DNA from: Archivesica marissinica
Taxonomy: Eukaryota; Mollusca; Bivalvia; Venerida; Vesicomyidae
Direction: 5' to 3'
DNA: 64,000 nucleotides
NCBI GenBank assembly: GCA_014843695.1
Contig: CM026398.1
Coordinates: forward strand, 15,820,725 to 15,884,724
Shown here in pieces: positions 21,425-32,406 of the stretch; position 1 is the first letter of the stretch, and every line of letters begins with the position of its first letter. The position numbers were made by a program, and so were the translations under genes. A model generated the notes under the pieces. The model did not search any database. It had not been told where the DNA came from and saw only the letters and a list, made by a program, of their open reading frames with translations.

Positions 21425-22070
21425 CGCTAACCATTCGGTGATAATGTTGGCTTCCCATGTTCATTCGTGACGTATAATTTGCTCATTCACTTAAACAAAC
21501 ACATTTGCTTTTTATTTCAGCCTTGTAAATGTGTCCTGTTCTACAATTATTTTAACCCATTTCATTCTGGATACATTTAAAGGCTTTTGCAAACATCATA
21601 GATCCAGATCAGCCGCAGCGTGACGCTGCATGCTGACCAAGATCTATGTTGTTTGCTACATAGCCAAGTGTCTTGGCAAGATCATCTGAATAGCAAACAA
21701 CATAGAGCCTGATCAGACGGCACGTTCCATGGCGGCTGATCTGACTCTCTCTGTTCTTTGCAAATACTGTTTGAACGGTATCCAGAATGAAATGGGTTAA
21801 TTGGATTCAACATATTTATTCATTCATAGTGTACAGTACATATCTATTGTATATAGAATGACAATGGATTTAATCGAAAGCTTAAATCTTAGTTGGCTAG
21901 TGTTATCCTAAGATGACGTCATACATGACGTAACTTGTGGATTGAGCCCAAACTCGTTTACGGTGACGTTGTTTTAAGCTGTAATTGCTGGTAATCATAA
22001 GCGCAAACCAATGAGAATGAATCTGTATTAGTTAATTGCTTCCATTTGAAAACATAGACTACTAGTATAA
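21425..22070 (+). repeat. Dispersed repeat G, copy 1, interrupted by MITE
   Basis: Diverged copy of the block seen at 22140-22400 and 46795-47140: a GGTGATAATGTTGGCTTCC / ATTCACTTAAACAAACACAT part, then a part with AATCGAAAGC and GATGACGTCA. A TTAA-flanked MITE lies inside it. Confidence 0.5.
21552..21800. mobile_element. TTAA-flanked MITE 1
   Basis: A 241-bp element (21556-21796) between TTAA duplications at 21552-21555 and 21797-21800. Ends: CCCATTTCATTCTGGATA inverted as TATCCAGAATGAAATGGG. Inside are further inverted and direct segments (GATCCAGATCAGCCGC, ACATAGAGCCTGATCAGACG). TTAA plus CCC ends fits a piggyBac-type non-autonomous element; that superfamily is inferred from ends alone. 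Confidence 0.85.
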
Positions 22071-22139
22071 AGAACATACATGTATGTTTGTTTCAGTGTA
22101 TGATCGAATTATATTTCATCGAATGCAAATACTATCTCT

Positions 22140-22400
22140 AGTGACGTCAGTCACGAATGATAATACTAGCTTTCATGTTAATGAGTGGTATATAATTCGT
22201 TCATTCACTTAAGCAAACATATGTTCCTATTATTTTATGCTGAAAATTATTATATGATAGAGAATACCGTTCTAAATGGCGCTTGGACGTCGCGCATTTT
22301 TTACAACGTCAGAGATGACGTCACATACGTATTGCGTAAGACAAGTTTGACTGTATAGCTTTCTATATTTCAATCGAAAGCATACAATCAAATTAATATA
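22140..22400 (+). repeat. Dispersed repeat G, copy 2
   Basis: GTGACGTCAGTCACGAATGA, TACTAGCTTTCATGTTAATG and TTCATTCACTTAAGCAAACA, then GATGACGTCACATA and TTTCAATCGAAAGC. It is related to 21425-22070 and 46795-47140. Two TGACGTCA palindromes lie in this copy. Confidence 0.5.
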
Positions 22401-23034
22401 ATCGATACATGGACAGGTATGTTAACTTTTAAACTAATTGTCCAAGTGAGCATTGGGTATGTACATGTATGTGCAGCCCATTCTGAGTAAACGTTTTATT
22501 TGTGTTGTATGTTTTAATAAATTAAAAATTATACAATATCGGATAAAATCATAAAGCAAAGGATCAAGGCTGATGACTAACTTTGTCTATCTAAACTGGC
22601 AACTGGTATAACTTGTTAATAAATTAGATTACTCTGTGTGCCATGTCATATGTCACCTAAATATGTCGTCCTGGCTGTTGTTCTTCGGTTGTGTGACGTT
22701 ATTATCACATTGTTGGTTGCCATATAACACAGCTCATATGATTCATGTATTGTACCGTCTCTTATATTTCTGTTAGGAAAGGTGTGCGTACTTATATATG
22801 TTTTATAATGAATGTTCTATATAATGTGGTACGTATGAAGAGACGAAACTAAATTATTTGACGTGACTTCAAAATGGGTTAGCTTGCAGACGCCATTACA
22901 AGCCTTACACAGGAATTTAATAAATGAACCCACTAATTCATTGATATTGAATATATGGGTGGAATAATCACGATATCGGAAATAGAGGCACTAATAGAGG
23001 TCAACCATCATTATGTTAATTCATCTTGGAAACA
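22401..23034. other. No recognised feature
   Basis: AT-rich; no convincing frame or repeat. Confidence 0.35.
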
Positions 23035-23037
23035 CTA

Positions 23038-23190
23038 ACAAGGCAATTAGGTGTTCCGAAAACAGTGCATATACTAATGCGGGCACTAATATATTACAAC
23101 ACGCTTGTATCTAACAAGGGAAGGTAATTAGGTGTTCCGAGAACAGTGCATATACTAATGCGGGCACTAATCTATTACAACACCGACATG
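23038..23190 (+). repeat. Tandem duplication, about 75-80 bp x2
   Basis: Two adjacent copies of AATTAGGTGTTCCGAAAACA / GTGCATATACTAATGCGGGC / ACTAATATATTACAACAC, differing by a few bases. Confidence 0.85.
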
Positions 23191-23344
23191 TATCTGACAA
23201 ATTAAACTTATCTAAAACAGCAGGGTGTCTGCAAGACACTTTGACTGTTCTTATAGTATATACGGATTCCATGTACCCATTACACATGATACAGAATATA
23301 AATAAAGCATACTTATATAAACGAACGCCACACACAATGACATG

Positions 23345-23348
23345 CACA

Positions 23349-23423
<75 letters not shown>
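23345..23423 (+). repeat. (ACGC)n microsatellite
   Basis: About 19 perfect ACGC units. Alternating purine-pyrimidine sequence of this kind can adopt Z-DNA. It yields spurious frames on both strands. Confidence 0.97.
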
Positions 23424-23424
<1 letters not shown>

Positions 23425-23479
23425 CACACACCGTTGATGACGAAAGTACAAACGGCGTCAGCTCGGTGTGTAATATTCC

Positions 23480-23680
23480 TTAAAACACTATTGTGACGTC
23501 ATACAATTGTACTTGCAGTCCATTATCATTAATATTGGACTGCTGTCAAAAGGTTACAGTATTATATTAAATCCTACACGTACATGTACGAAATTAACAA
23601 TTTGAATTAGTAGGATTTTGTGATATATGTGTGTGTTTTAAGTATGATATAAACTTGCAAACGGATCCAATATGTAAAAT
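23480..23680 (+). repeat. Dispersed repeat I, copy 2
   Basis: Partner of 14305-14486: AAAACACTATTGTGACGTCA, TTGGACTGCTGTCAAAAGG and ACGAAATTAACAATTTGAA. The TGACGTCA palindrome is conserved. Confidence 0.65.
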
Positions 23681-23807
23681 ATTGGTAGTGTCTTCGGTGC
23701 TACGCTATTTTCGGCTTATATCCTATAGTTAATGTCCATGTTTGTATTTTTCTTTTGTGTACGTTGTTCTATCGTCACTCTTGGTTAATCAGTGCGACAC
23801 TTCCCGA

Positions 23808-23910
<103 letters not shown>

Positions 23911-24080
23911 ATAAAACAGATCATTGTACAAAACAAAGAGAAGGCCCTGTAATTTTATACCTCAAAATCATTTGAGCTTTATGCCATTTTATTTATTTCA
24001 TTTTATACGAAAATAAAAACATTTAGTGCAATAGTATTTCCAATACGATTTAATTATTTGCCTGTATAACTTACCCGATA

Positions 24081-24131
<51 letters not shown>
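24081..24131. repeat. (TA)n microsatellite
   Basis: About 25 TA dinucleotides. Confidence 0.97.
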
Positions 24132-24132
<1 letters not shown>

Positions 24133-24425
24133 GCATATATGTCATACATGCATGGTAAGTACATGTATAACGACATATTATCCGTAAGTTTTTTTTATTA
24201 ATTAAGTAAGTAAGTAAATGTTTTATTTTAGTGCCTTTGCCAAACATTTTTTACAGATGTCAAATCAACTGTATCTATATCGTTCATATATAGTTTAAAA
24301 ATGAATAAAATGACATACGAAAACCTGTGCTTACTTCCAAAAGTGCATCACAGAGTGTTAGCCGGTCCATTGATGGGGTCTGAAGTATATTAGACATTTT
24401 GATTTTGTTTTGTAATAGTGCAAGA

Positions 24426-24677
24426 TAATACTGTTGTTTTTAAAATTTATTTATTTTGCAACGATTGCGAAGCATGTTCTAACAACTTATATTAATCACT
24501 CTCGTTGTCACGGATGAAAGCGTAACTGGGGTCATTCGTGTGGGAGGAAACTGAAGTACCCGGAGAAAACCGATCTGGCGACCACCGTACTTCACATACT
24601 TCCGGGTCCGAGGATCGAACCCTGGTTGCATTGGTGAGAGGCGAGCGCGCTAAACCACTGCGCTAATACTGTTGTTT
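24426..24677 (-). mobile_element. SINE-X copy with 14-bp TSD
   Basis: SINE-X on the minus strand at 24440-24663. Its head has a GATTAGCGC-like A box and a GGTTCGATCCTCGGACC B-box region; its body has CCACACGAATGACC and GGTACTTCAGTTTCC-like words; its tail is GCTTCGCAATCGTTGCAAAA. TAATACTGTTGTTT occurs at 24426-24439 and 24664-24677. The first bases of the head are lost. Confidence 0.88.
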
Positions 24678-24889
24678 ATACAGATTCTTCCATTTGGAAT
24701 TCACTTCATATTCAAAATTGCAACTCACTCAATATCTTTAAAACTATATAAGATGAATAAGCCAACAGAAACATAGAAGTCTGGTGAATATATATAGTAT
24801 ATAGTATAGTATATACATAATAGATGAGCTTCCACGTATTTCTCAATAATGTACTTAACATGTAGTGTTTCTTTAATTAAAATATTTTC

Positions 24890-24990
24890 TAATTTACTGT
24901 ATATATGTGTTGAGGGCCTTATTTGTATTAACCATGTGTTATGTAAGCTCCCTCGTAAAATAAAGTGTTTATTATTATTATTATTATCCA
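24890..24990 (+). mobile_element. LINE-c 3' end fragment
   Basis: TGTGTTGAGGGCCTTATTTG, ATGTAAGCTCCCTCGTAAAA and AATAAAGTGTTTATTATTAT: the LINE-c 3' end with a (TTA)n tail. No coding part. Confidence 0.65.
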
Positions 24991-25003
24991 GAAGGCATGT
25001 CAA

Positions 25004-25098
25004 TTCCAGGAGCAGCATTGTTTCTTTTACATGCCCTGTGTATGGTACCGGTACACGAGACCTCGGTGTATTGTCCAATATGAAGCTGTTAATACGAT
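25004..25098 (-). mobile_element. SINE-T central fragment, degenerate
   Basis: Only the middle of SINE-T is recognisable in reverse: TTCTTTTACATGCCCTGTGT, GGTACACGAGACCTCGGTGT and ATTGTCC. Confidence 0.5.
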
Positions 25099-25174
25099 CA
25101 TGGTTAAACATCTAATACACAGATTACACACACTAATCACTAATTTCTAATCATCCACTCCAATTAATACCCGG

Positions 25175-25392
25175 AAGTCGTGATAGCTCAGTGGTAGCGC
25201 GTTTGCTTCATTTGCGAAATGCCCGGAGTTCGAGCCCCGCTGGATGTGTTACGATTGTGCATTTAAATTCCACATGCCTCTTCTCTCTCCTTCGTAGCGA
25301 TGGATTCCATCAGGAATGATGTCTCGAGAGTGATTAATATAAGTTATAAGAACTTGTTTCGCAATCGAGCTAAAATAAATTTGTATACTCTA
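25175..25392 (+). mobile_element. SINE-L copy
   Basis: Full-length but with a deletion in the central block (GATTGTGC runs directly into ATTTAAATTCC, losing CCTTAGGCAAGGC). The head reads AAGTCGTGATAGCTCAGTGG and the loop TTCATTT. The tail CAATCGAGCTAAAATAAATT is intact. Confidence 0.88.
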
Positions 25393-26009
25393 ATGCCTCA
25401 TAGTGCACAGTGCATTCTAATAAACGCATAATGATGCTCTCTGTAAGCATTACGTATATGCACATGGATTATATATAATACAGGAAGGCTAATTGTGCCG
25501 TTACTTCCGGCATATTCGTTATCATTCGCTCCGCTTCAATATAATTGTTTTCAGGCCTCATTAGTGTAATCAAGGTTCCTTTTTTACGCTTTATAAATGC
25601 AGTCTGTAAGGTTTCTGAGCAGACAAAACGCTTCATCAGCTATACCTGTACTGTATATGTATTCGACATTTACTAATGTGTCCAGTGTCATTACACAATT
25701 TAAATGGATCGGTGGATTTCGGACACTGTTGAATAAATGTACTGGTAACAATTGGTTGTAGGTTATACAAACTCGAGCTCAAGTGATTTCATTGGGTGAG
25801 TTTGGAATTGGCTGGCTATAGCTTGTCTCAACCAACAATATGAAGCTTGATACATAGCTTGAGATTTGAGAACATTTTAATTACCTCAGATCCAGATGAT
25901 CTTAGATGCGTTTGACAAGCCTTCACTGAGACATTGTCATATAAACTGAGGTACTCAAGTATTACAGTATATTCAATATCTTACCAAAGTAAATGAATTT
26001 GAGTTGGAG
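25393..26009. other. No recognised feature
   Basis: AT-rich; nothing supportable. Confidence 0.35.
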
Positions 26010-26387
26010 ATATACTAGAGGACATAGAAAACGCACACATACATTACCTTCAGCTATACTAGAGGACATAGAAAACGCACACCTACATTATATACCAGAG
26101 GACATAGAATACGCACACCTACATTATATACTAGAGGACATAGAAAACGCACACCTACATTATATACTAGACGACATAGAAAACGCAGACATACATTATA
26201 TGGTTATTATTACTTGAAAACGAAATACGAAGGATTCCATCAAAGATATATCACATCTTTCTTACAAACACAAACTGAACAATTAAAAATATTCCAACAT
26301 GTTTAAAACTATATGTATTTATATAGGTATTGTTTTTCGTGTAAAAACACACTTATCATTGTGCATTGTTCTATGTCCTCTAGTATA
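26010..26387 (-). mobile_element. R36 element, copy 1 (about 5-6 units)
   Basis: Reverse-oriented R36 element. A head-to-tail array of the 36-bp unit (ATACTAGAGGACATAGAAAA then CGCACACCTACATTAT) occupies 26010-26205. It is followed by the core (TACGAAGGATTCCATCAAAG, CACAAACTGAACAATTAAAA, AAACACACTTATC) and a single unit in opposite orientation at the end (TTCTATGTCCTCTAGTATA, to 26387). The two extremities are thus inverted repeats of each other. No protein is encoded. Confidence 0.9.
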
Positions 26388-26462
26388 TGTAACGCCCAAT
26401 GTTCATACGAGTCTATGTAATTAGTGAGTTCTCCGTTGTACAATTAATTAGATATCTGTCTA

Positions 26463-26620
26463 CTAAACCGACGGGTTGTAATTACATGCCCCACCAGAGC
26501 CACGATGTCGTTGTTCGGATAACAATTACCTAATATAGTTCACAATGTCTCTTCTCTCTCCCTCATGGCTATGAGGTCGCGAGAGAGATTCGACAAATGT
26601 TGTAAGCACTTTACAAAAAC
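26463..26620 (+). mobile_element. SINE-L-related fragment
   Basis: Contains ATGTCTCTTCTCTCTCCCTC, ATGGCTATGAGGTCGCGAGA and TTGTAAGCACTTTAC, with a partial match to the SINE-L body. The head is not recognisable with confidence. Confidence 0.4.
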
Positions 26621-26894
26621 AAAGTGGCTTCTAATTAGAACAATTTGACAATATTTGTGTTTCAAGATCTGCTGCACAATCCACCAATCTCAAAGTATTA
26701 GGGCACAGTTAAATAAATTTCAACAGACATTCGTGGTAAATTTTAACAAGCTTTCATTAATGCTCTCAAATCCAATAGTCTGGTCTATAAAACCGTGTTT
26801 TACAGCAATGTCACGAATGTGTGTGTTTAAAACATGGTTTAACTCGCGTAGTATGCACACATTGAGGGTCTGTTTGACACTCAAAGCTCATATT

Positions 26895-27107
26895 AGTCCA
26901 GTAAGTGTGTTTTACGTTTATTTATCGTCGCTACCGGTTGCCCATATGAGCGACGCTTCCTGAAGAGATTAGTCATTTTAGATTTTTGGAGGATAGTGCA
27001 ATGATACAGACAGAGACCCATTCCAGAGTTTCATCTGGTTCTTTTACGTGCACGGTGTAAATCACCGACACGAGATCTCGATTTATTGTCCCAGCTGAGT
27101 CCAGTAA
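26895..27107 (-). mobile_element. SINE-T, 5'-truncated, 10-bp TSD
   Basis: Reverse SINE-T at 26905-27097, from the GTGTGTTTTACGTTTAT tail to TTTATTGTCCCAGCTG; the tRNA head is missing. AGTCCAGTAA flanks it at 26895-26904 and 27098-27107. A TSD on a headless copy supports 5' truncation during insertion rather than later deletion. Confidence 0.93.
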
Positions 27108-27691
27108 CTAATTATAGCATTACTAATATAATAGGGTCTACTATAGAGTGAAACAGGGCAGGATGGGTCAAAAAAGGGACATGGTATGTCAGAAAAGGAG
27201 GCATGCATTTTGAACTTCGCTGAGGTACTGGACGGGGTATTTTGGGGTTAGCCCCTAGACAAGTTTGCCAGCTTACGGTGATTGATTAAAGAGGATGTAA
27301 GGAAGTACATATTGGTGAAATGGAGGACATATAGTTATGTATACATCTAAGTTAAAGGTTTGCCCGCCCGAAGCCACTCGCACGTTGAGGCATATCAACA
27401 CTCAACAACACGGTAAAGAAAAATATTTTAAAAGACATATACCTTACACAGAAAAGCAAATACCACAAACTGTAAAACTGTGAAATGTTGAAGCAACTTT
27501 GTCAGACATATTTTGACTCGCAAGTAGTGTGCGGCATGTTTTGTTTGGTTGTACAGTGATGGCGCAAGTAATGTTGTGATGTCATTGATACAAAGTTGTT
27601 GGTACCAAGTAGCGTTGTATCAGTTTCCAAGTACTGGTATGGCATTGTCCATTTTAACCTAGGGTGAAACAATGGAATAACATTAACAATA
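27108..27691. other. No recognised feature
   Basis: Slightly GC-richer patch at 27140-27400 without a recognised frame. Confidence 0.35.
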
Positions 27692-28661
27692 TATACTAGA
27701 GGACATAGAAAACGCACTCTTCGGATAACTGTGTTTTTACATGAAAAACAATAATTACACTCCACAACATGCCTAATCGGTCACCTGGGGTTTTACAGTA
27801 TTTGGAGCAAACTAATAACCATATAATATCATATCAATATTCATATCATCTTATATTTTATTACAGATCGATATGCATGATTGTCTTGTATAATCATTTC
27901 GATAAAATGCATTAAATGACAATAAGAAAATATCTATATTGTATAATTATTAATTGGCTCCAAATATTATAAAGTTGTTCAGTTTGTGTTTTGTAATAAA
28001 AGTTGCTATATATCTTTGATGGAATCCTTCGTATTTCCATGTAATCATATAATGTAGGTGTGCGTTTTCTATGTCCTCTAGTATATAATGTAGGTGTACG
28101 TTTTCTATGTCCTCTAGAATATAATGTAGGTGTGCGTTTTCTATGTCCTCTAGTATATAATGTAGGTGTACGTTTTCTATGTCCTCTAGTATATAATGTA
28201 GGTGTGCGTTTTCTATGTCCTCTAGAATATAATGTAGGTGTACGTTTTCTATGTCCTCTAGTATATAATGTAGGTGTGCGTTTTCTATGTCCTCTAGTAT
28301 ATAATGTAGGTGTGCGTTTTCTATGTCCTCTAGTATATAATGTAGGTGTGCGTTTTCTATGTCCTCTAGTATATAATGTAGGTGTGCGTTTTCTATGTCC
28401 TCTAGTATATAATGTAGGTGTGCGTTTTCTATGTCCTCTAGTATATAATGTAGGTGTGCGTTTTCTGTGTCCTCTAGTATATAATGTAGGTGTGCGCTTT
28501 CTATGTCCTCTAGTATATAATGTAGGTGTGCGTTTTCTATGTCCTCTAGTATATAATGTAGGTGTGCGTTTTCTATGTCCTCTAGTATATAATGTAGGTT
28601 TGCGTTTTCTATGTGCTCTAGTATATAATGTAGGTGTGCGTTTTCTATGTCCCCTAGTATA
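27692..28661 (+). mobile_element. R36 element, copy 2 (about 17 units)
   Basis: Starts with the single inverted unit (TATACTAGAGGACATAGAAA, 27692), then CTTCGGATAACTGTG and ACATGAAAAACAATAATTAC, then a core longer than in other copies (extra sequence at about 27750-27970). It continues with TTCAGTTTGTGTTTTGTAAT and TTTGATGGAATCCTTCGTAT, and an array of about 17 units of 36 bp (28052-28661), ending TAGTATA. Unit variants such as GTACG and GAATATAATG alternate in the first six units. The frame 28060-28671 is open only because 36 is a multiple of three. Confidence 0.92.
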
Positions 28662-28734
28662 CTTTAATTAGTGTTCATAATCTTCATCCATGTATTAACA
28701 TTTTAGATATTATATTCTTATATTAGAGAACCCT

Positions 28735-29500
28735 ATGTGTTATTCTAAACGAGCTGCAAGATTAATTCTTGCTAAATACTTTACACTCCATCCAAACTTT
28801 TCTCAACACTCAATTGGATGACTTCTCCAGACAAAATAATAGAATTTCCCGCTCTTTTCCCATCTCCAAACGTGACTCTTTTCTCTTCTGTACTCTTTAT
28901 TATTTATATATCAACCCGGTCCCAGCATATGTTAACTAATAACATGTATACTAACATGTCATGTAAATGATCTGAGTTAATAAAGAATAATTGAATGGAA
29001 TTGAGTAAGGTTTAGCTTTCAAAAAGCAGTCTTAATGTTTAAAACACGCAATGGCCTAGCACCTGTCTATCTACAAGAGTCATTCAGATTAACTTCCGAT
29101 ATTCGAACTAAAAGGATGCGATCATCTTCCAATCTCTAAAGTTACCCTCCTACGCCTAATAGTGAATATTTCTTATATTCAGGGTCACGCTTGTGGACTT
29201 TCCCTCCCATATCACACCAAAACAGCACATTCTTTTCAACCCTTCAAAGCTTTATATATCCGGCGATGCAAAGCACAAACCGTTAACCTAATAAACTGAT
29301 ACATTATAATTATACATGAATATAAGTATTAGTTCTTGCAGGGTATATCTTATTTCCCATGAAAGTCTTACTGGTTATTGTTTACATGTTTCATTGTGCT
29401 ATTCGATGTTTTAATTTGTTGATGGCCTCATGATAGATTGACCTAATTGTTCAAATGAGTTCTCTTGTTAAATAAAATATAAAGTATTGTTATTATTCTC
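28735..29500 (+). pseudogene. LINE-c ORF2 C-terminus and 3' UTR, interrupted
   Basis: Plus-strand translation before 28829 reads SKRAARLILAKYF and ends near SIG*LL. After the inserted LINE-b end it resumes FSFQKAVLMFKTRNGLAPVY and then a GSRLWTFPP-like motif to about 29250. These motifs (RAARLI, the LMFK..NGLAPxYL block and the SRLWxxLP block) are typical of the C-terminal part of CR1/L2-type LINE proteins. The frame contains stops. The 3' UTR ends GATGGCCTCATGATAG, TTCAAATGAGTTCTCTTGTT, AAATAAAATATAAAGTATTG and a TTATTATT tail near 29495. Confidence 0.7.
28829..29004 (+). mobile_element. LINE-b 3' end inserted in LINE-c
   Basis: Matches the reverse complement of 52369-52546: ACAAAATAATAGAATTTCCC, CTCTTTTCCCATCTCC, GTCATGTAAATGATCTGAG and TTAATAAAGAATAATTGAAT, ending in a short TTGAA-type tail. 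It splits the LINE-c coding frame. No clear TSD was read. Confidence 0.75.
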
Positions 29501-29540
29501 AACAACTAACGACAAGACCCTGTCGGGAAGCAAGATCAGT

Positions 29541-29600
29541 GGACGTCGTGATAGCGCAGTGGTCGGGCGTTCGCTTCAGGTGCGAATGGCCCTGAGTTAG
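29541..29600 (+). mobile_element. SINE-L head fragment
   Basis: GACGTCGTGATAGCGCAGTG, GTTCGCTTCAGGTGCGAA and CCTGAGTT: the tRNA-like head only. The sequence after about 29600 is unrelated. Confidence 0.7.
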
Positions 29601-30248
29601 ATCAGATATAAGACATAAACTGTCTCTCGATATGAGATACTGAATATAGGGCCTACCTTCGTTGTAGATGCTCTTGACAATGAGGGCTTCTATTTTTAGA
29701 CATGCCTGAATATGGCTTAAGCAATGTGCATGCATAGTGTCAAGCCTATGGTGTATCAGAAAACAAATTGTTGGATTTTAACCCAAAACAATTTGTCCAG
29801 ATCCCAAGCGTATGTGGGCCTAACCTGGCGTTTTATGCTTGTTCGGAGTGGCTCTTGTTTCGTCGTAGATGTAGCAGTAGTCTGATTCGTACCGATCATA
29901 TGAAGATTAAAATAACGGTAAAACTAAACGTTATAATGAAGGTAATAAGAAACATTCCCAGCAACCAATTAGCGACAGCATCTCTAATACATGAGCTCAG
30001 AGTCATTATTGGATTATGATGAAGATGTTTACCAGGTGAGTGACGCCAATCATATTATATTACGCTTCAAGTTTTACACATGCCTCTAATGTCAGTCCAT
30101 TTAGTTGATGATGTGAAATCATTTGTTTTATATTGACGTCACCACGAATATAAATTGGCATTCAGTTATACTATATTTAATTATTTGCATGTTTCTAAAT
30201 ATCTCAAAGCATATTCCAAACAAGCAAAAGCTGTCGTAAATACTACTT
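29601..30248. other. No recognised feature
   Basis: An 83-codon plus frame at 29768-30019 shows no known motif. Nothing else was seen. Confidence 0.35.
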
Positions 30249-30528
30249 GTGTTTTACGTTTATTTATCGTTGCTACCGGCTGCCCATATGAGCGACGCCT
30301 CCTGAAGAGATTAGTCATTTTAGATTGTTGGAGGTTAGTGCAATGATATAGACAGAGACTTATTCCAGAGTCCCCTTTGATTCTTTTCCGTGCACGGTGT
30401 AAAGCACCGCCACGAGACCTCGGTTTAAAGTCCTATCTGAAAGACTGTTAATTTTATTAGCGTCAGACGGGGGGTCGATCCCTGGATTACCAGTCCAGCG
30501 TGTTACCACTGGACTACAGATCCGTCTG
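30249..30528 (-). mobile_element. SINE-T copy
   Basis: Full-length reverse SINE-T. The head retains CTGGATTACCAGTCCAGC and CCACTGGACTACAGATCCGT, but the D/T-arm spacing is shortened (GGGGGTCGATCCCTGG: the GCGAACCT segment of the B box is lost). Confidence 0.9.
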
Positions 30529-30728
30529 CAATATTCCATAACCTTCAAAATGATGTCATCAAAATAGGGAGCAGTGGGTGAACTGTTCGCGCAAATCTCA
30601 CAAATATAAGTATCCCTCCATATATTTTACATCTGCACTCTTTCTAACACGAATACGCACAGTAATAATTAAATAAAATGTTAGCATAAAAATAAAAACT
30701 TTGGAACGTATTATGCATATAAGGTGCA

Positions 30729-31160
30729 GACGGGTCAGTAGTCCAATGGTTAACAAGTTGGACTGTGAATTCACGGTTCACTCGATCGATCCCTCTTCTG
30801 ACACTATTAATATTAAATGGGACCTTAAGCAGAGATATTCATGTCGGTGTCTTACATAGTGCACGACTGCAAGTATCAGAAATCGCAGGTTCGATCCCTC
30901 GTCTGACCATAATAAAATTAACAGTATTTCAGATGTACACCGTGCATGTAAGCCTAAGGAGACTCTGGAATGGGTCTCTGTCTGTAGTGTATCAGGTCTC
31001 GTGTCGGTGCTTTACACCGTACACGTAAAAGAACCAGAGGAGACTCTGGAATGGGTCTCTTTTTGTATCATTGCACTATCCTCCGAAATCGAAAATGACT
31101 AATCTATTCAGGAGGTGACGCTCATATTGGCAACCGGTAGCGACGATAAATACACATATA
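30729..31160 (+). mobile_element. Chimeric SINE-T cluster
   Basis: Pieces of at least three SINE-T copies lie head-to-tail: a diverged head (AGTAGTCCAATGGTTAACAA), a partial centre, a second B-box segment (ATCGCAGGTTCGATCCC, about 30885), a second centre ending TGGGTCTCTGTCTGTAG, then a third centre (GGTCTCGTGTCGGTGCTTTA, about 30985) that runs through to the tail at about 31160. Confidence 0.8.
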
Positions 31161-31270
31161 ACCTAAGTATATACTAGGATGAAATTGTATCGAATGTTTA
31201 GTAATATTTATAACAGCTACAGGTAGCAGTGTTGTTGTTATTCACCATTTAAAAGCAGACGAACACTCCT

Positions 31271-31574
31271 GTGCCGGATCAGTGGTCCAGTTGTAAAGAC
31301 CCGGGACTTTAATCCAAGGGTCGTAGGTTCGATCCCCTCTATATCGTACTAAGATGACTCATATTCTTTCGGAATAGATTTGAAATCGAGATATCGACGT
31401 CTCGTGTCGGTGCTTTTATTACGTGCACGGAAGCGAACCAGATGAGAATCTGGAATGGGTCTCTGTTTCTATCATGCACTATCCTCCAAAATCTAAAATG
31501 ACATATCTAATCAGGAGGCGTCGCTCATATGTGCAACCGGTAGCGACGATAAGTAAACATAAAGCACACACACA
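31271..31574 (+). mobile_element. SINE-T copy, diverged
   Basis: Head with GGATCAGTGGTCCAGTTGT and B box GTAGGTTCGATCCCC, the centre GTCTCGTGTCGGTGCTTTTA and the tail GGTAGCGACGATAAGTAAAC. The anticodon loop has changed (ACTTTAA). Confidence 0.82.
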
Positions 31575-31644
31575 GTCACGAACACTGATTGGATGATAGA
31601 ATCACATGTCGCTGATGAGCTAGATTCGCTGACTAGTATGTGTG

Positions 31645-31834
31645 GAAGTCGTGATAGCGTAGTGGCAACCCGTTTGCTTCAGGTGTGAATGGTCCAGGGT
31701 TCGAGCCAGATGTAGCTTCTACGAACACTACCTCTTCTCTCTCATTCCTGGTGATGGAATCCATCAGGAATGGGGTCTGGAGAGCAAATAATATGCTATA
31801 CGAAATTATGCTAAGATAAATGTGTATAAACTTA
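31645..31834 (+). mobile_element. SINE-L copy, diverged
   Basis: GAAGTCGTGATAGCGTAGTG, TTTGCTTCAGGTGTGAA, GGGTTCGAGCC, then a shortened centre, TCTTCTCTCTCATTCC, GGAATCCATCAGGAATG and a diverged tail GCTAAGATAAATGTGTATAA. Confidence 0.8.
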
Positions 31835-31956
31835 AATGAGCTGACTGGTAAAAAAATATTCCACCAAGCGACCATCAATGCATGACTCCGATAATATAGA
31901 TAGTATGATAACAACGCATGCCTGTAAGCAACTATCTATCTGTTTACCGTTCCAAC

Positions 31957-32229
31957 TATACTAGAGGACATAGAAAACGCACACTTCGGATAAGTGTTTT
32001 TAACATGAAAAACAATAACTATATAAATACATAGTTTTAAACATTTTGGAATATTTTTAATTGTTCAGTTTGTGTTTTGTAATAAAGATGTGATCTATCT
32101 TTGATGGAATCCTTCGTATTTTGTTTTCATGTAAAAATAATCATATAATGTAGGTATGCGTTTTCTATGTCCTCTAGTATATAATGTAGATGTGCGTTTT
32201 CTATGTCCTCTAATATATAATGTAGGTGC
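31957..32229 (+). mobile_element. R36 element, copy 3 (about 2-3 units)
   Basis: The shortest array of the family. A single inverted unit (31957) is followed by CTTCGGATAAGTG, the compact core of about 165 bp (TTTAAACATTTTGGAATATT, TTCAGTTTGTGTTTTGTAAT, GGAATCCTTCGTATT), then two full units plus a partial one ending AATGTAGGTGC at 32229. The final terminal unit is missing, so the right end is eroded or truncated. Confidence 0.9.
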
Positions 32230-32406
32230 TGCTCATGTTGTAATGCTCAATATATTGAAGATGAGCTCCATTCTGTATGCATATTTTCTTTTATTTAATT
32301 AAAAATGATCTGAGGAAAGAATACATTGAAAGGTTTTTATATCAAAGGTCATTGATCAGCCTACGAGTTTATTGACTAATGCAATATTCCAAGAGGCATA
32401 GCTTAA

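Noticed and set aside
23111..23483. Frames rich in Arg-Ala-Cys-Val or Thr-His-Ala-Arg
   Set aside because: Translation of the (ACGC)n microsatellite.
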